This document shows, in pieces, positions 1 through 7,822 of a stretch of DNA of 64,000 nucleotides (the first letter of the stretch is position 1; each line of letters begins with the position of its first letter). The DNA is taken from positions 558,001 to 622,000 of the forward strand of contig NZ_JBITLV010000001.1 in the NCBI RefSeq assembly GCF_044465595.1. Reading direction: 5' to 3'. The translations under genes were made by a program, and so were the position numbers. The notes beneath the pieces were generated by a model. That model ran no database searches, was not told the origin of the DNA, and saw only the letters and a program-made list of their open reading frames with translations. This DNA comes from Spongisporangium articulatum (GTDB taxonomy: Bacteria > Actinomycetota > Actinomycetes > Actinomycetales > Kineosporiaceae).

Positions 1-882
1 TCAGCCTCTAGCCGCGAGGGCGGCGAGCAGGAGGCGTTCCACCTCGTCGTGCGCGGACGGGTCCTCGTACTCGGCCCGGCCCTGCCGGCACAGCGCGAGC
101 GAGTCGCGGCCCTCGTCGTCCCGCAACGTCGGGTCGGCCCCGCGCGCGAGCAGGTGCCGGACGGCGTCGGGCCGCCCCTCGCGCGCGGCCAGCCGCAGGG
201 CCTGGCGCCCCCAGACCGGCTCGACCGCGTCGACCGGGGTGCCGGCGTCGAGGAGCACGTCGAGGACGGTGAGCCGCTGGTGGTGGGCCGCCATCATCAG
301 CGCGAGCAGCCGGGTGCCCTCGTCGGCAGGGGCCGTGGTGAGCGTCCCCGCGGCCGCCGCCAGCACGTCGTCCGGCACGCGCGCCCCGGCCCGGACGAGG
401 AGGTCGACGACGTCCGTCATCCCGAACACCGCGGCGTGCAGCAACGCGGTCCCGCCGGGGACGCCACCCGAGTCCGCCGCCGCGCGCGCCTCGAGGTCGG
501 CGCCCGCCTCGATCAGGACCAGCGCGACCGCGGCGTCGCCGTAGCTCGCGGCGGTGATCAGAGGCGTCTCGACCGGCGGCGGCTGGTCGCCGTCGACCGG
601 CGCCCCGGCCGCCAGCAGCTCGCGGGCCAGGTTCGCCGCGCCGGGCACGTCCCGCCACCGATTGGTCGCGGTGTCGTACCGCAGCATCGCGACGTAACCG
701 AGCGGTGAGGCGCCCAGCGGGTGGTCGCGCCAGTTCTCCAGTCCGGCCGTGGCCGACGCCGGGTCGGCCGTGAGCAGCGCACGCAGCGCCGTCACGTCAC
801 CGTGGTCGAGCATGCCGCGACGCTCGACCTCGGCCTGACGGCGCGACGGGTCGGGATCGGGGTGCCGGGGCAGCGATGGCAT
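1..882 (-). CDS. Ankyrin-repeat protein
   Basis: A 293-residue protein without signal peptide or membrane segment, so probably cytoplasmic. Several ankyrin-type helical repeats are visible, for example around residues 105-135 (TPLITAASYGDAAVALVLIE then AGADLEAR) and 143-170 (TALLHAAVFGMTDVVDLLV then RAGARV), with two more towards the C-terminus (ALRLAAREGRPDAVRHLLAR then GADPTLRD). Ankyrin repeats mediate protein-protein contacts; the partner cannot be inferred. The stop codon is at the window edge, so the gene is complete. An in-frame ATG at 813 is an alternative start that would remove 23 charged residues. It lies 60 bp downstream of the secreted hydrolase gene on the same strand, so co-transcription is possible. 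Confidence 0.8.
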   Translation of the reverse strand: MPSLPRHPDPDPSRRQAEVERRGMLDHGDVTALRALLTADPASATAGLENWRDHPLGASPLGYVAMLRYDTATNRWRDVPGAANLARELLAAGAPVDGDQPPPVETPLITAASYGDAAVALVLIEAGADLEARAAADSGGVPGGTALLHAAVFGMTDVVDLLVRAGARVPDDVLAAAAGTLTTAPADEGTRLLALMMAAHHQRLTVLDVLLDAGTPVDAVEPVWGRQALRLAAREGRPDAVRHLLARGADPTLRDDEGRDSLALCRQGRAEYEDPSAHDEVERLLLAALAARG

Positions 883-942
883 GGTGTGCGAGCAGGGTAC
901 GCCGGCGACGGCCGGATTCCGCCGTCACACTTCCGTCCATGA

Positions 943-2721
943 TCACGAGTGCAGGGCGTGGTCGAGCGTGCGCAGGGCGAGGAGCGGGTTCGTGCCCCGC
1001 ACCGGGATGCCGGCCCGGGTACCGACGGTCCCGCCGAGCGCCGTGGCCGTCGCCGTCGATCTACGGAAGTAGGTGTACCCGTACGACTCCGGGGTCGGGT
1101 CGGGCAGCGCGTTGCAGGTGTAGCCGTCGGCGGGCAGCGTGCCGTGCACCAGGTAGGCCTCGACCACGCCGTCGACGCAGCGGTTGCCGCCCGCGTAGAG
1201 CGCGTGGTCGCCCTCCCCCTTGACGACGACCATTCTCGAACCGGGCAGGGCCGCCGCTGTGCGTCGGGCACCCTCGATCGGGGTGGCCGGGTCCTTCTCG
1301 GACTGGATCATCAGCACCGGCGGCAGCCCGGCGCCCGTCACCGCGGGGAGGGTCAGCGAGGGACGGTTCCAGAAGTAGCAGGGGTCGGACGGCGCCGCGT
1401 AGCCCAGCAACGGGTACTGCTCGCCCCAGGCCGTCGACAGCTGCACGAGCTCGGCGCGGTTCCGGTTCCAGACGCTGTCGTTGCAGGTCACCGCCACGAA
1501 GGCGGCGTCCCCGGCGTCCGAGGACATCGGCCTACGGGCCAGCGAGCTCGGCGCCGAGTCCGAGCCGACCAGGGCCGTGGCCCGCTGCTCGGCCCGGGCG
1601 TAGGCCCGCGCGGCGGTCGCGTCGTGGCCGGCGTCGGTCGCGGCGATCGCCGTCGCGAAGTCCTGCAGCACCATCGCGGCCAGCGGGAACATCGCCTTCG
1701 CGTACATCGCGCTGGTCAGCAGTTGGTCCAGCAGGACGGCGCTGTCGACGGGCCGGTCGGGGCTCAGCCCGGCGCGGATCGACTCGTAGCTCGCCTCGAC
1801 GGCGGCCGGCGTCGTCCCCAGCCGGTACTCCTTGTCGTACTTCGCCGCCCACGGCAGGAAGTCCTCGCGGAAACGGCGCTGGAAGCCCATCGGCTGCAGT
1901 TCGAAGGCCTGCTCCCAGCCGTTGGTGACGTCGACGTTCGAGTCCAGCACCAGGCGCTGGACCGCGGCCGGGTAGGCGGTCGCGTACCGGGCCCCCAGCC
2001 AGGTGCCGGCCGAGTAGCCGAGCCAGTTCACGGGGCCGGCGCCGATCACGCGGCGCAGCAGTTCGAGGTCCTGCACCGTCTGCGCGGTGTTCACGTACCG
2101 GGTCAGGGAGCCCGCCTGGCAGGCGCGCGCCTGGAACGCGGCGCCGTCCATCATCAGGTCGAGGTTCACGGCGCTGCGGTCGCGCGGGTCGAGCAGGTTC
2201 GCCGACACCCCGCCGCACGTGACGTTCGTCGACAGGCCGGTGCCCCGCACGTCCATGCCGTAGACGTCCTGGCTGCGGGTGATCGCCTTACGTCCGTCGC
2301 TGAGGAACACCATCGGCAGGTTCAGGCCCGATGCGCCCGGCCCGCCGGGGTTGGTGAAGAGGACGCCGGTCCGGGTGCCGGTCGCGGGCAGCTTGCTCAC
2401 CGCGACGCGGATGGTCCGACCGTTGCCGGGGTCGTCCCAGTTCAGCGGGGCGGTCAGGTAGGCGCAGAGTTCCTTGTAGTAGGCCGACGGCAGGCCCGGG
2501 TCGAGCTCCTCGTCGATGCAGGGTCGCCACGTGAGGGTCTGGGCGCGGAAGGCGGCGGCCGAGTCGGCGTCCACGCCCGTGCCGTAGGTGGCCGCTCGCA
2601 GGTGGGTGGACCGATTGCCCCGGGCCCCTTCGGCCACCTGGGGAACGCTCGCCACCAGACCGAGCGTGACCGCGGCGACGGAAGCCGCGACGAACACGCG
2701 TCGGCCGGGACCACCTGACAT
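943..2721 (-). CDS. Secreted alpha/beta hydrolase, tripeptidyl-aminopeptidase-like (S33 type)
   Basis: A 592-residue exported hydrolase. Residues 1-33 form a signal peptide (RR near the start, hydrophobic stretch, ALA-like exit region). The alpha/beta-hydrolase fold shows the oxyanion-side motif GGPGASG, a nucleophile elbow GYSAGTW with Ser237, a late Asp in QSEKDPATPIEGA and a His in GEGDHALY. This, with the TAP-like C-terminal part, fits the actinobacterial secreted peptidase/esterase group typified by Streptomyces tripeptidyl aminopeptidases. The substrate is inferred only from family: N-terminal peptides or esters outside the cell. The stop codon overlaps a TGATCA-centred palindrome seen at other gene ends in this window. 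Confidence 0.85.
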   Translation of the reverse strand: MSGGPGRRVFVAASVAAVTLGLVASVPQVAEGARGNRSTHLRAATYGTGVDADSAAAFRAQTLTWRPCIDEELDPGLPSAYYKELCAYLTAPLNWDDPGNGRTIRVAVSKLPATGTRTGVLFTNPGGPGASGLNLPMVFLSDGRKAITRSQDVYGMDVRGTGLSTNVTCGGVSANLLDPRDRSAVNLDLMMDGAAFQARACQAGSLTRYVNTAQTVQDLELLRRVIGAGPVNWLGYSAGTWLGARYATAYPAAVQRLVLDSNVDVTNGWEQAFELQPMGFQRRFREDFLPWAAKYDKEYRLGTTPAAVEASYESIRAGLSPDRPVDSAVLLDQLLTSAMYAKAMFPLAAMVLQDFATAIAATDAGHDATAARAYARAEQRATALVGSDSAPSSLARRPMSSDAGDAAFVAVTCNDSVWNRNRAELVQLSTAWGEQYPLLGYAAPSDPCYFWNRPSLTLPAVTGAGLPPVLMIQSEKDPATPIEGARRTAAALPGSRMVVVKGEGDHALYAGGNRCVDGVVEAYLVHGTLPADGYTCNALPDPTPESYGYTYFRRSTATATALGGTVGTRAGIPVRGTNPLLALRTLDHALHS

Positions 2722-2815
2722 TGCGGGGAACTCCCGGGGTCTCGTCGCACCTGCTGCCGGTTCCGACCCAGCGAGCGGAGCAAGTGCTGGTCAGTGCCGG
2801 CCAAGCATGGCGGTG

Positions 2816-4018
2816 TTACGGATGGTTACGTGGCAGGACACTCCGTAGCCTATGCCAGGCCCTGAGGCTGGCATCCCCGGCCGCCGCCCGGGCCATCGGC
2901 CACGCCGGCGTCGACCGCATCACAGCAAGTTCCTCGGAGTATGTGGTCGCGCCGTCCAGGAACCGCGTCACCCGCTGCGGCGGCTGGGCCGCGAACAGCC
3001 CGCTGAACAGCGCCGGACCGTCGACGCCGCCGGTACGCAGCGCCCGCAGCAGCACCGCGTCCATCCAGCGGTGCCGGGCGGGGTAGGCGGGCGGGGGCAG
3101 CGGAGTGCGTCCCGCCTGGAACAGCCGGACGACGTCCGCGGCCTGCCGCTGCATCGCGGCGAACGTGTAGCCGGTCGAGCCGCGCGTCGCCCCTCCGGCG
3201 GTGCCGATCCGGAAGGCGCGCGGGCCGGCGGCGCGCGCGAAGACGGCGTCGGTCATCGGGATCGCCCCGTCCTCGACGTGCTCGACGGTGTGGTCGATGA
3301 CGCCGAGCGCGTTCAGGTAGGCGCGCAGGGCGATGTCGTACGCGGCCGGATCGAGCCGGGCCGGGGAGAACTCGGTGTACTCGACCAGCGCCTCCGTGCC
3401 CGACGTCGGCAGCAGGTAGGCGAAGGCGACCCCGACCTCCGGCTGCGGGACGGTGAAGTCCATCAGCGTCGCGACCCCCGGGTCGAACTCCGGGCGCGGG
3501 GTGCGGACGAACCAGCCGCGGAAGTGCTGCAGGAGCACCGTGCGACCGGGCCGGACCGGCGGGGCGGGGCGGGAGTCGAACGTCCACCGCGCACCCAGCC
3601 GCGCGGACGCCGTGGTGACGGGCACCCGGCCGGGCGCACCCGTCGTCCCGGAGACGTCGAGGCCGGTGACCGGCTCCTGGATCCACACCGCGCCCAGGCG
3701 CTCGGCCGCCCGCTCGGCCTCGGCGTAGAGGGCCGACGAGCGGAGCATCACGTACCGGGCGCCACCGAGGTCGTGCTCACGGGCGGTGCCGTGACCGTCG
3801 ACCAGGCGCAGGAAGCGCCACCGGGCGGTGATCAGGTCGTCGAGGGGCGCGGGCCCGTCGGTCCACCAGCACCAGGTGCGGTCGTCGGTGACGTGCCGGA
3901 CGGGGTCGATCAGGGCGATGCGCGGCTTGTCGCCGGCGCCGGCGTAGGCGCGGTCGAAGGCCAACAACAGGCTGAGCCCGGCTCCCCCGGCCCCGATGAT
4001 CGCGACGTCGACGTCCAT
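2816..4018 (-). CDS. crtY: Lycopene cyclase (CrtY/CrtL type)
   Basis: A 400-residue FAD-dependent lycopene cyclase, converting linear lycopene to a cyclic carotene at the membrane. The start was chosen at the ATG at 4018 because it puts the dinucleotide-binding motif VAIIGAGGAGLS at residues 5-16; upstream codons read as low-complexity Arg-rich sequence. Family marks are DDRTWCWW near residue 50 and GGATRGSTGYTFAAMQRQ in the C-terminal third, the region conserved in CrtY proteins. No phytoene synthase, desaturase or other crt gene is in the window, so it stands alone here. It may serve a carotenoid pathway encoded elsewhere. The 212 bp to the next gene hold no gene. Confidence 0.85.
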   Translation of the reverse strand: MDVDVAIIGAGGAGLSLLLAFDRAYAGAGDKPRIALIDPVRHVTDDRTWCWWTDGPAPLDDLITARWRFLRLVDGHGTAREHDLGGARYVMLRSSALYAEAERAAERLGAVWIQEPVTGLDVSGTTGAPGRVPVTTASARLGARWTFDSRPAPPVRPGRTVLLQHFRGWFVRTPRPEFDPGVATLMDFTVPQPEVGVAFAYLLPTSGTEALVEYTEFSPARLDPAAYDIALRAYLNALGVIDHTVEHVEDGAIPMTDAVFARAAGPRAFRIGTAGGATRGSTGYTFAAMQRQAADVVRLFQAGRTPLPPPAYPARHRWMDAVLLRALRTGGVDGPALFSGLFAAQPPQRVTRFLDGATTYSEELAVMRSTPAWPMARAAAGDASLRAWHRLRSVLPRNHP

Positions 4019-4182
4019 TGGGTCCAGTGTGCCGGGCAACGGCGCCGATCCCTTGGGATGCACCCCTGAGGGGATGCAGCGCACCCCACGCCGCCGCCCG
4101 GCGACCCACGGCACTCTACTCAAAGTAGTCGAATCAGTGCATCCCGTGATCACCAGCTGAGGCCAGTGGGTGGTCGCACTGC

Positions 4183-4240
4183 TTTGCCGTGAAGGCCGAT
4201 TGGCGTTCGGGCGTGAACGCCAATCGGCGCTCACGGCAAA
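4183..4240 (-). terminator. Long hairpin at the end of the pxpABC operon
   Basis: Two 26-nt arms (4183-4208 and 4215-4240) pair with two mismatches around a 6-nt loop (GGGCGT). The right arm contains the pxpC stop codon. There is no U-tract, so it is a terminator or mRNA 3'-end stabiliser by position and stability rather than a textbook intrinsic terminator. Confidence 0.6.
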
Positions 4241-5100
4241 CGAGGCAACAGTGACAGCCGGACGGGCTGGCCGGGGCGCAGCTGGGCGGCGCGGTCGCAC
4301 GACGCTTCGGTGAGCACGGCGACGACGGGGTAACCCCCGGTCACCGGGTGGTCGGCGAGGAAGACCACCGGTTCGCCACCGGGCGGCAGCTGGACGGCGC
4401 CGCGCACCAGGGGCTCGCTCGGCACGTGCGCGCCGGCCCGGGTCCGGACCGGTGCTCCCTCGAGCCGGAGGCCGACCCGGTCGCTGCGTCCTGACACCCG
4501 CCACACGTGACCCGGGAGTCGTTCGCCGTCGGCCAGCAGGTCGTCGCGCGGGCCGGGCAGGGCCTCGAGGGTCACGAGGCCGGTCGGCGGGGCGGCCAGG
4601 GCGACGGCGTCGAGGATCGGCCACCCCGCGGCGGTGCCGACGGGGCCGGCGGGCAGCACGTCGCCGGGGCGCACCGGCTCCGGGCCCAACCCGGACAGCA
4701 GGTCGGTCGAGCGTGAGCCGAGCACCGGCGGCACGTCCCAGCCCCCGTGGACGGCGAGGTAGGCGCGCAGGCCGGCGGTCGCCGTCCCGAGCCGCAGCGT
4801 CGTGCCCGACCGCCAGGTCAGCACCGCCCCGGGCGGGTGCTCGACCCCGTCGACGAGCACCGGGACGGCGGCCCCCGTCACGGTGACGAGCAGGTCGGCG
4901 AGCGCGGTGGCGGCGAACCCGCCGAGCAGGACCTCCAGCCCGGCCGCGCCCTCGGGGTTGCCGAGCAGTCGGTTGGCCAGCCGCAGGGCGCCCAGGTCAG
5001 CCGCCCCGGAACGGGGTACGCCCAGGTGTGCCCACCCCGCGCGGCCCAGATCCTGGACGCACGTCAGCGGGCCGGTCGCCGTCACCTCGATCGCGCGCAT
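4231..5100 (-). CDS. pxpC: 5-oxoprolinase subunit C (PxpC / biotin-dependent carboxyltransferase family)
   Basis: A 289-residue protein of the PxpC/KipA (urea amidolyase-related) family. With PxpA and PxpB it forms the ATP-dependent prokaryotic 5-oxoprolinase that opens 5-oxoproline to glutamate. The N-terminus has the characteristic VTATGPLTCVQDLGRAGWA and VPRSGAAD, followed by LANRLLGNPEGAAGLE; the C-terminal half carries FLADHPVTGGYPVVAVL. It is slightly shorter than the usual 300-340 residues but appears complete. Its start overlaps the pxpB stop by one base, so translation is coupled. It is the last gene of the five-gene operon running from 9028 down to 4231. Confidence 0.9.
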   Translation of the reverse strand: MRAIEVTATGPLTCVQDLGRAGWAHLGVPRSGAADLGALRLANRLLGNPEGAAGLEVLLGGFAATALADLLVTVTGAAVPVLVDGVEHPPGAVLTWRSGTTLRLGTATAGLRAYLAVHGGWDVPPVLGSRSTDLLSGLGPEPVRPGDVLPAGPVGTAAGWPILDAVALAAPPTGLVTLEALPGPRDDLLADGERLPGHVWRVSGRSDRVGLRLEGAPVRTRAGAHVPSEPLVRGAVQLPPGGEPVVFLADHPVTGGYPVVAVLTEASCDRAAQLRPGQPVRLSLLPRLP

Positions 5101-5699
5101 CAGACCATCCGGAAGCGCACCCGCACGCCGGGACGCAGCAGGGCGGGCGGGTCGCGGTCGAGGTCCCAGAGACGCGCGTCGGTGCGGCCGATCAGCTGCC
5201 AGCCGCCGGGCGACGCGGTCGGGTAGACACCGGAGTAGCCGGCCGCGAGCGCCACGGACCCGGCCGGTACGCGCGTGCGGGCGGTGTCCCGGCGCGGGAC
5301 GTCGAGCCGGCGGTCGTCGCAGCGCAGGTACCCGAACCCCGGCGCGAACCCCGAGAACATCACCCGCCAGGTCGCGGCCGCGTGAGCCGCAACCAGCGCG
5401 GGGACGTCGAGCCCGGCCAGTGCGGCGGCCTCGGCCAGGTCCTCGCCGTCGTAGACGACGTCGAGGGTCACGGTCTCGTCCGAGAGGTCGACGGCGGCGG
5501 TCGTCGTGGCGCGGACCGTCGCCTCGAGCGTGCCGGCGTCGGTGCGCCGCGGGTCGAAGCGCAGCAGCAGCGTGCGCTCGGCCGGCACGACGTCGCTCAC
5601 TCCCGGCAGGTCACGCTCGGCCAGGGCGGTGGCGAGGTGCAGCGCCGGTTCGTCCACCTCGACCAGCAGCCCGGTCTCACCGACCCGTCGGAAGTTCAC
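5100..5699 (-). CDS. pxpB: 5-oxoprolinase subunit B (PxpB / KipI family)
   Basis: A 199-residue PxpB/KipI-family protein, partner of PxpC in the 5-oxoprolinase complex. Recognised by the N-terminal RRVGETGLLVEV segment, the central VVYDGEDLAEAAALAGLD, the MFSGFAPGFGYL motif near residue 120 and the late YPTASPGGWQLIGRT motif. B. subtilis KipI was first described as a histidine-kinase inhibitor, but fused or linked KipI-KipA with a LamB/YcsF gene is the established signature of 5-oxoprolinase. It overlaps pxpA by 4 bp at its start and pxpC by 1 bp at its end, so the three subunits are translationally coupled. Confidence 0.9.
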   Translation of the reverse strand: MNFRRVGETGLLVEVDEPALHLATALAERDLPGVSDVVPAERTLLLRFDPRRTDAGTLEATVRATTTAAVDLSDETVTLDVVYDGEDLAEAAALAGLDVPALVAAHAAATWRVMFSGFAPGFGYLRCDDRRLDVPRRDTARTRVPAGSVALAAGYSGVYPTASPGGWQLIGRTDARLWDLDRDPPALLRPGVRVRFRMV

Positions 5700-6445
5700 G
5701 CGAACCGGGTCGGCGGGAAACCGGCGTCGACCAGGGCCCGCCTCACCCGCCGGGCCAGATCGACGGCGCCCGGGGAGTCGCCGTGCACGCAGATCGACTC
5801 GGGCCGCAGCGGGACGACGGTGCCGTCGTCGGCGACCACCTCGCCGGCCGTGACCATGCGTGTGACCTGCTCGGCGACGGCGTCGGGATCGGTGATCACG
5901 GCGTCGGGGCGGGAGCGCGGGACCAGACCGCCGTCGGCGGTGTAGCGGCGGTCGGCGAAGGCCTCGGTGACGCCCCGCAGGCCCGCGTCCGCGGCCGCGG
6001 CCAGCAACTGCGAGCCGGGCAGACCGAGGACGGCCAGCGACGGGTCGAACTCGGCCGCCGCCTCGACCACGGCCTGCGCCTGCCCCGCGTCGTCGCGGGT
6101 GGCGTGATACAGGGCGCCGTGCGGTTTCACGTACGTGACGCGCCCGCCCGCCGAGCGGGCGAAGGCCTCGAGGGCCCCGAGCTGGTAGAGCACGTCGTCG
6201 CGCAGATCGCCCGGTTCCATGTCGACGAAGCGGCGGCCGAACCCGGCCAGGTCGCGGTAGGCGACCTGCGCACCGATCGCCACCCCGTGCACGGCCGCGG
6301 TCACGCAGGAGCGGCGCACCGTGGGCGGGTCACCCGCGTGAAAGCCGCAGGCGACGTTGGCACTGGTCACCACCGTGAGCAGGGTGTCGTCGTCGCCGAG
6401 CGTCCAGCGCCCGAACGATTCACCGACGTCGGCGTTCAGGTCCAC
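5696..6445 (-). CDS. pxpA: 5-oxoprolinase subunit A (PxpA, LamB/YcsF family)
   Basis: A 249-residue LamB/YcsF-family protein, the third subunit of 5-oxoprolinase. The N-terminal DLNADVGESFGRW motif (residues 2-14), NVACGFHAGDP near residue 31, YVKPHGALYH near 105 and the late SICVHGDSP motif (about residues 211-219) are diagnostic. The length matches the family norm of about 250. The gap to the upstream transhydrogenase gene is only 12 bp, so 5-oxoproline salvage appears to be co-expressed with the hydroxyacid genes upstream. The product glutamate can enter 2-oxoglutarate metabolism. Confidence 0.93.
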   Translation of the reverse strand: MDLNADVGESFGRWTLGDDDTLLTVVTSANVACGFHAGDPPTVRRSCVTAAVHGVAIGAQVAYRDLAGFGRRFVDMEPGDLRDDVLYQLGALEAFARSAGGRVTYVKPHGALYHATRDDAGQAQAVVEAAAEFDPSLAVLGLPGSQLLAAAADAGLRGVTEAFADRRYTADGGLVPRSRPDAVITDPDAVAEQVTRMVTAGEVVADDGTVVPLRPESICVHGDSPGAVDLARRVRRALVDAGFPPTRFA

Positions 6446-6457
6446 GCCGACATGGTT

Positions 6458-7777
6458 TCACCAGTTCTCGACGGAACGCCGGAAGATGCCCGCCAGGTCC
6501 TCGGCGTGCACGTCACGCGGGGCGGCGTCGAGCAGTCGCTGCTGCTTCAGCGCCCCCTCGACCAGGGCGTCGACGTCCTCCTCCCCGAACCCGACCCCGC
6601 CGATGCCGTTGGGCATGCCGATGTCCCGCATCAGGTGGGTGACGGCCAGCGGCAGGTGTTCCGCAGGGTCGTCGGGAGCCTCGAGCGTCGGGGCCAGCAG
6701 GGTGGCCGCCCGCACGTGCCGGTCGGGGTCGGTGTCGAAGGTGAAGCGGAACGCCTCGGGCGCGGTCAGGCACACGGACATCCCGTGCGGCACCATCGGG
6801 TGCCCGGCCGGGTAGCCGGCGGGGTGGAACGCCTCGGGCAGATCGGCGACGCGGCCGGCGATCGGGTAGGCGTTGGCGTGCGGCACGTGCACGCCCGCGT
6901 TGCCGAATCCGAGCCCGGCGAACGTGGCGGCGAGCATCATGTCGTGCCGGGCCGCCCGGGCGTCAGGAGTGTCCTCGTGCCCGTGGTGCACCGCGCGCCG
7001 GAACGCGCTCGAGAGCAGGCCGAGCGCGCGCTCCGACCACATGTCCGCGACCGGGTTCGACCCGCAGTAGGGCACCCGCTGGGCCGGCTTCTTGCGCGGC
7101 CTGGCGTCGAAGGGGCGCGCGGTGTAGCTCTCCAGTGCGTGGCAGAGGATGTCCATCCCGCACGCGGCGGTCACCTCGGCGGGCAGGGAGTGCGTCAGCG
7201 TCGGGTCGACGACGGCCAGCACCGGGCGCAGCCGTGCGTGGCTGATACCGGTCTTCACCTTCAGCGCGAGGACGTCGAGCACGCACACCGTCGTCGACTC
7301 GGCGCCGGTGCCGGCGGTGGTGGGGACGGCGATCAGCGGCTTGAGCGGGCGGTCCGGCGCCTGGCCTGCGCCGACGGGTGGGTTCACGTAGTCGAGCAGC
7401 TCACCGCCGCAGGTGGTCAGCAGGTTCACGGCCTTGGCGGTGTCGATGCACGAGCCGCCCCCGACGGCCACGAACGCGTCCCACGGGCCGGTGTCGCGCG
7501 CGTGTTCGACGGCCTCCGCGATGCTCTCGTCGGTCGGTTCCACGTGAACCCTCGAGAACACCTGCACCTGCATGCCGTACGTGCGCAGCGAGTCGGCGAC
7601 GCGGGCCGGGGCCCCGGTGGCCAGCACCCCGGCGTCGGTGATCACCAGGACCCGGGTGGCACCGAACTGCCCTACGTCGTAACCGATCTCGTCGGCCGCG
7701 CCGGCGCCGAACTTCAGCTGGGGGGCGCCGTACGTGAAGACCGTCTCCGTCGACATCTCCGTCGAAGTCTCCGTCAC
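6458..7777 (-). CDS. Hydroxyacid-oxoacid transhydrogenase (iron-containing ADH family)
   Basis: A 439-residue group III iron-dependent alcohol dehydrogenase, closest to ADHFE1-type hydroxyacid-oxoacid transhydrogenase (HOT). That enzyme moves a hydride from 4-hydroxybutyrate to 2-oxoglutarate, giving succinate semialdehyde and D-2-hydroxyglutarate. Marks are TVFTYGAPQLKFGAGA at the N-terminus, the cofactor region VGGGSCIDTAKAVNLL, the metal-site segment MDILCHALESYTARPF and the HOT-type PYCGSNPVADMW. A GTG start at 7777 is used; an in-frame ATG at 7756 is an alternative because the first residues are a repeated TETSTEMSTET. It lies 45 bp downstream of the FAD-linked dehydrogenase gene and 12 bp upstream of pxpA. 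HOT versus another group III ADH is a family-level inference. Confidence 0.82.
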   Translation of the reverse strand: MTETSTEMSTETVFTYGAPQLKFGAGAADEIGYDVGQFGATRVLVITDAGVLATGAPARVADSLRTYGMQVQVFSRVHVEPTDESIAEAVEHARDTGPWDAFVAVGGGSCIDTAKAVNLLTTCGGELLDYVNPPVGAGQAPDRPLKPLIAVPTTAGTGAESTTVCVLDVLALKVKTGISHARLRPVLAVVDPTLTHSLPAEVTAACGMDILCHALESYTARPFDARPRKKPAQRVPYCGSNPVADMWSERALGLLSSAFRRAVHHGHEDTPDARAARHDMMLAATFAGLGFGNAGVHVPHANAYPIAGRVADLPEAFHPAGYPAGHPMVPHGMSVCLTAPEAFRFTFDTDPDRHVRAATLLAPTLEAPDDPAEHLPLAVTHLMRDIGMPNGIGGVGFGEEDVDALVEGALKQQRLLDAAPRDVHAEDLAGIFRRSVENW

Positions 7778-7822
7778 CGGGCCTGTCTACCGCGTCGCGC
7801 GGCGCACCGCCACAGCCGGCGG

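Noticed and set aside
7537..7550. GTTCCACGTGAACC, a parS-like palindrome in the HOT gene
   Set aside because: Only 12 of 14 matches to the actinobacterial core, lies in coding sequence more than 45 kb from parAB; plausible by chance without ParB-binding data.
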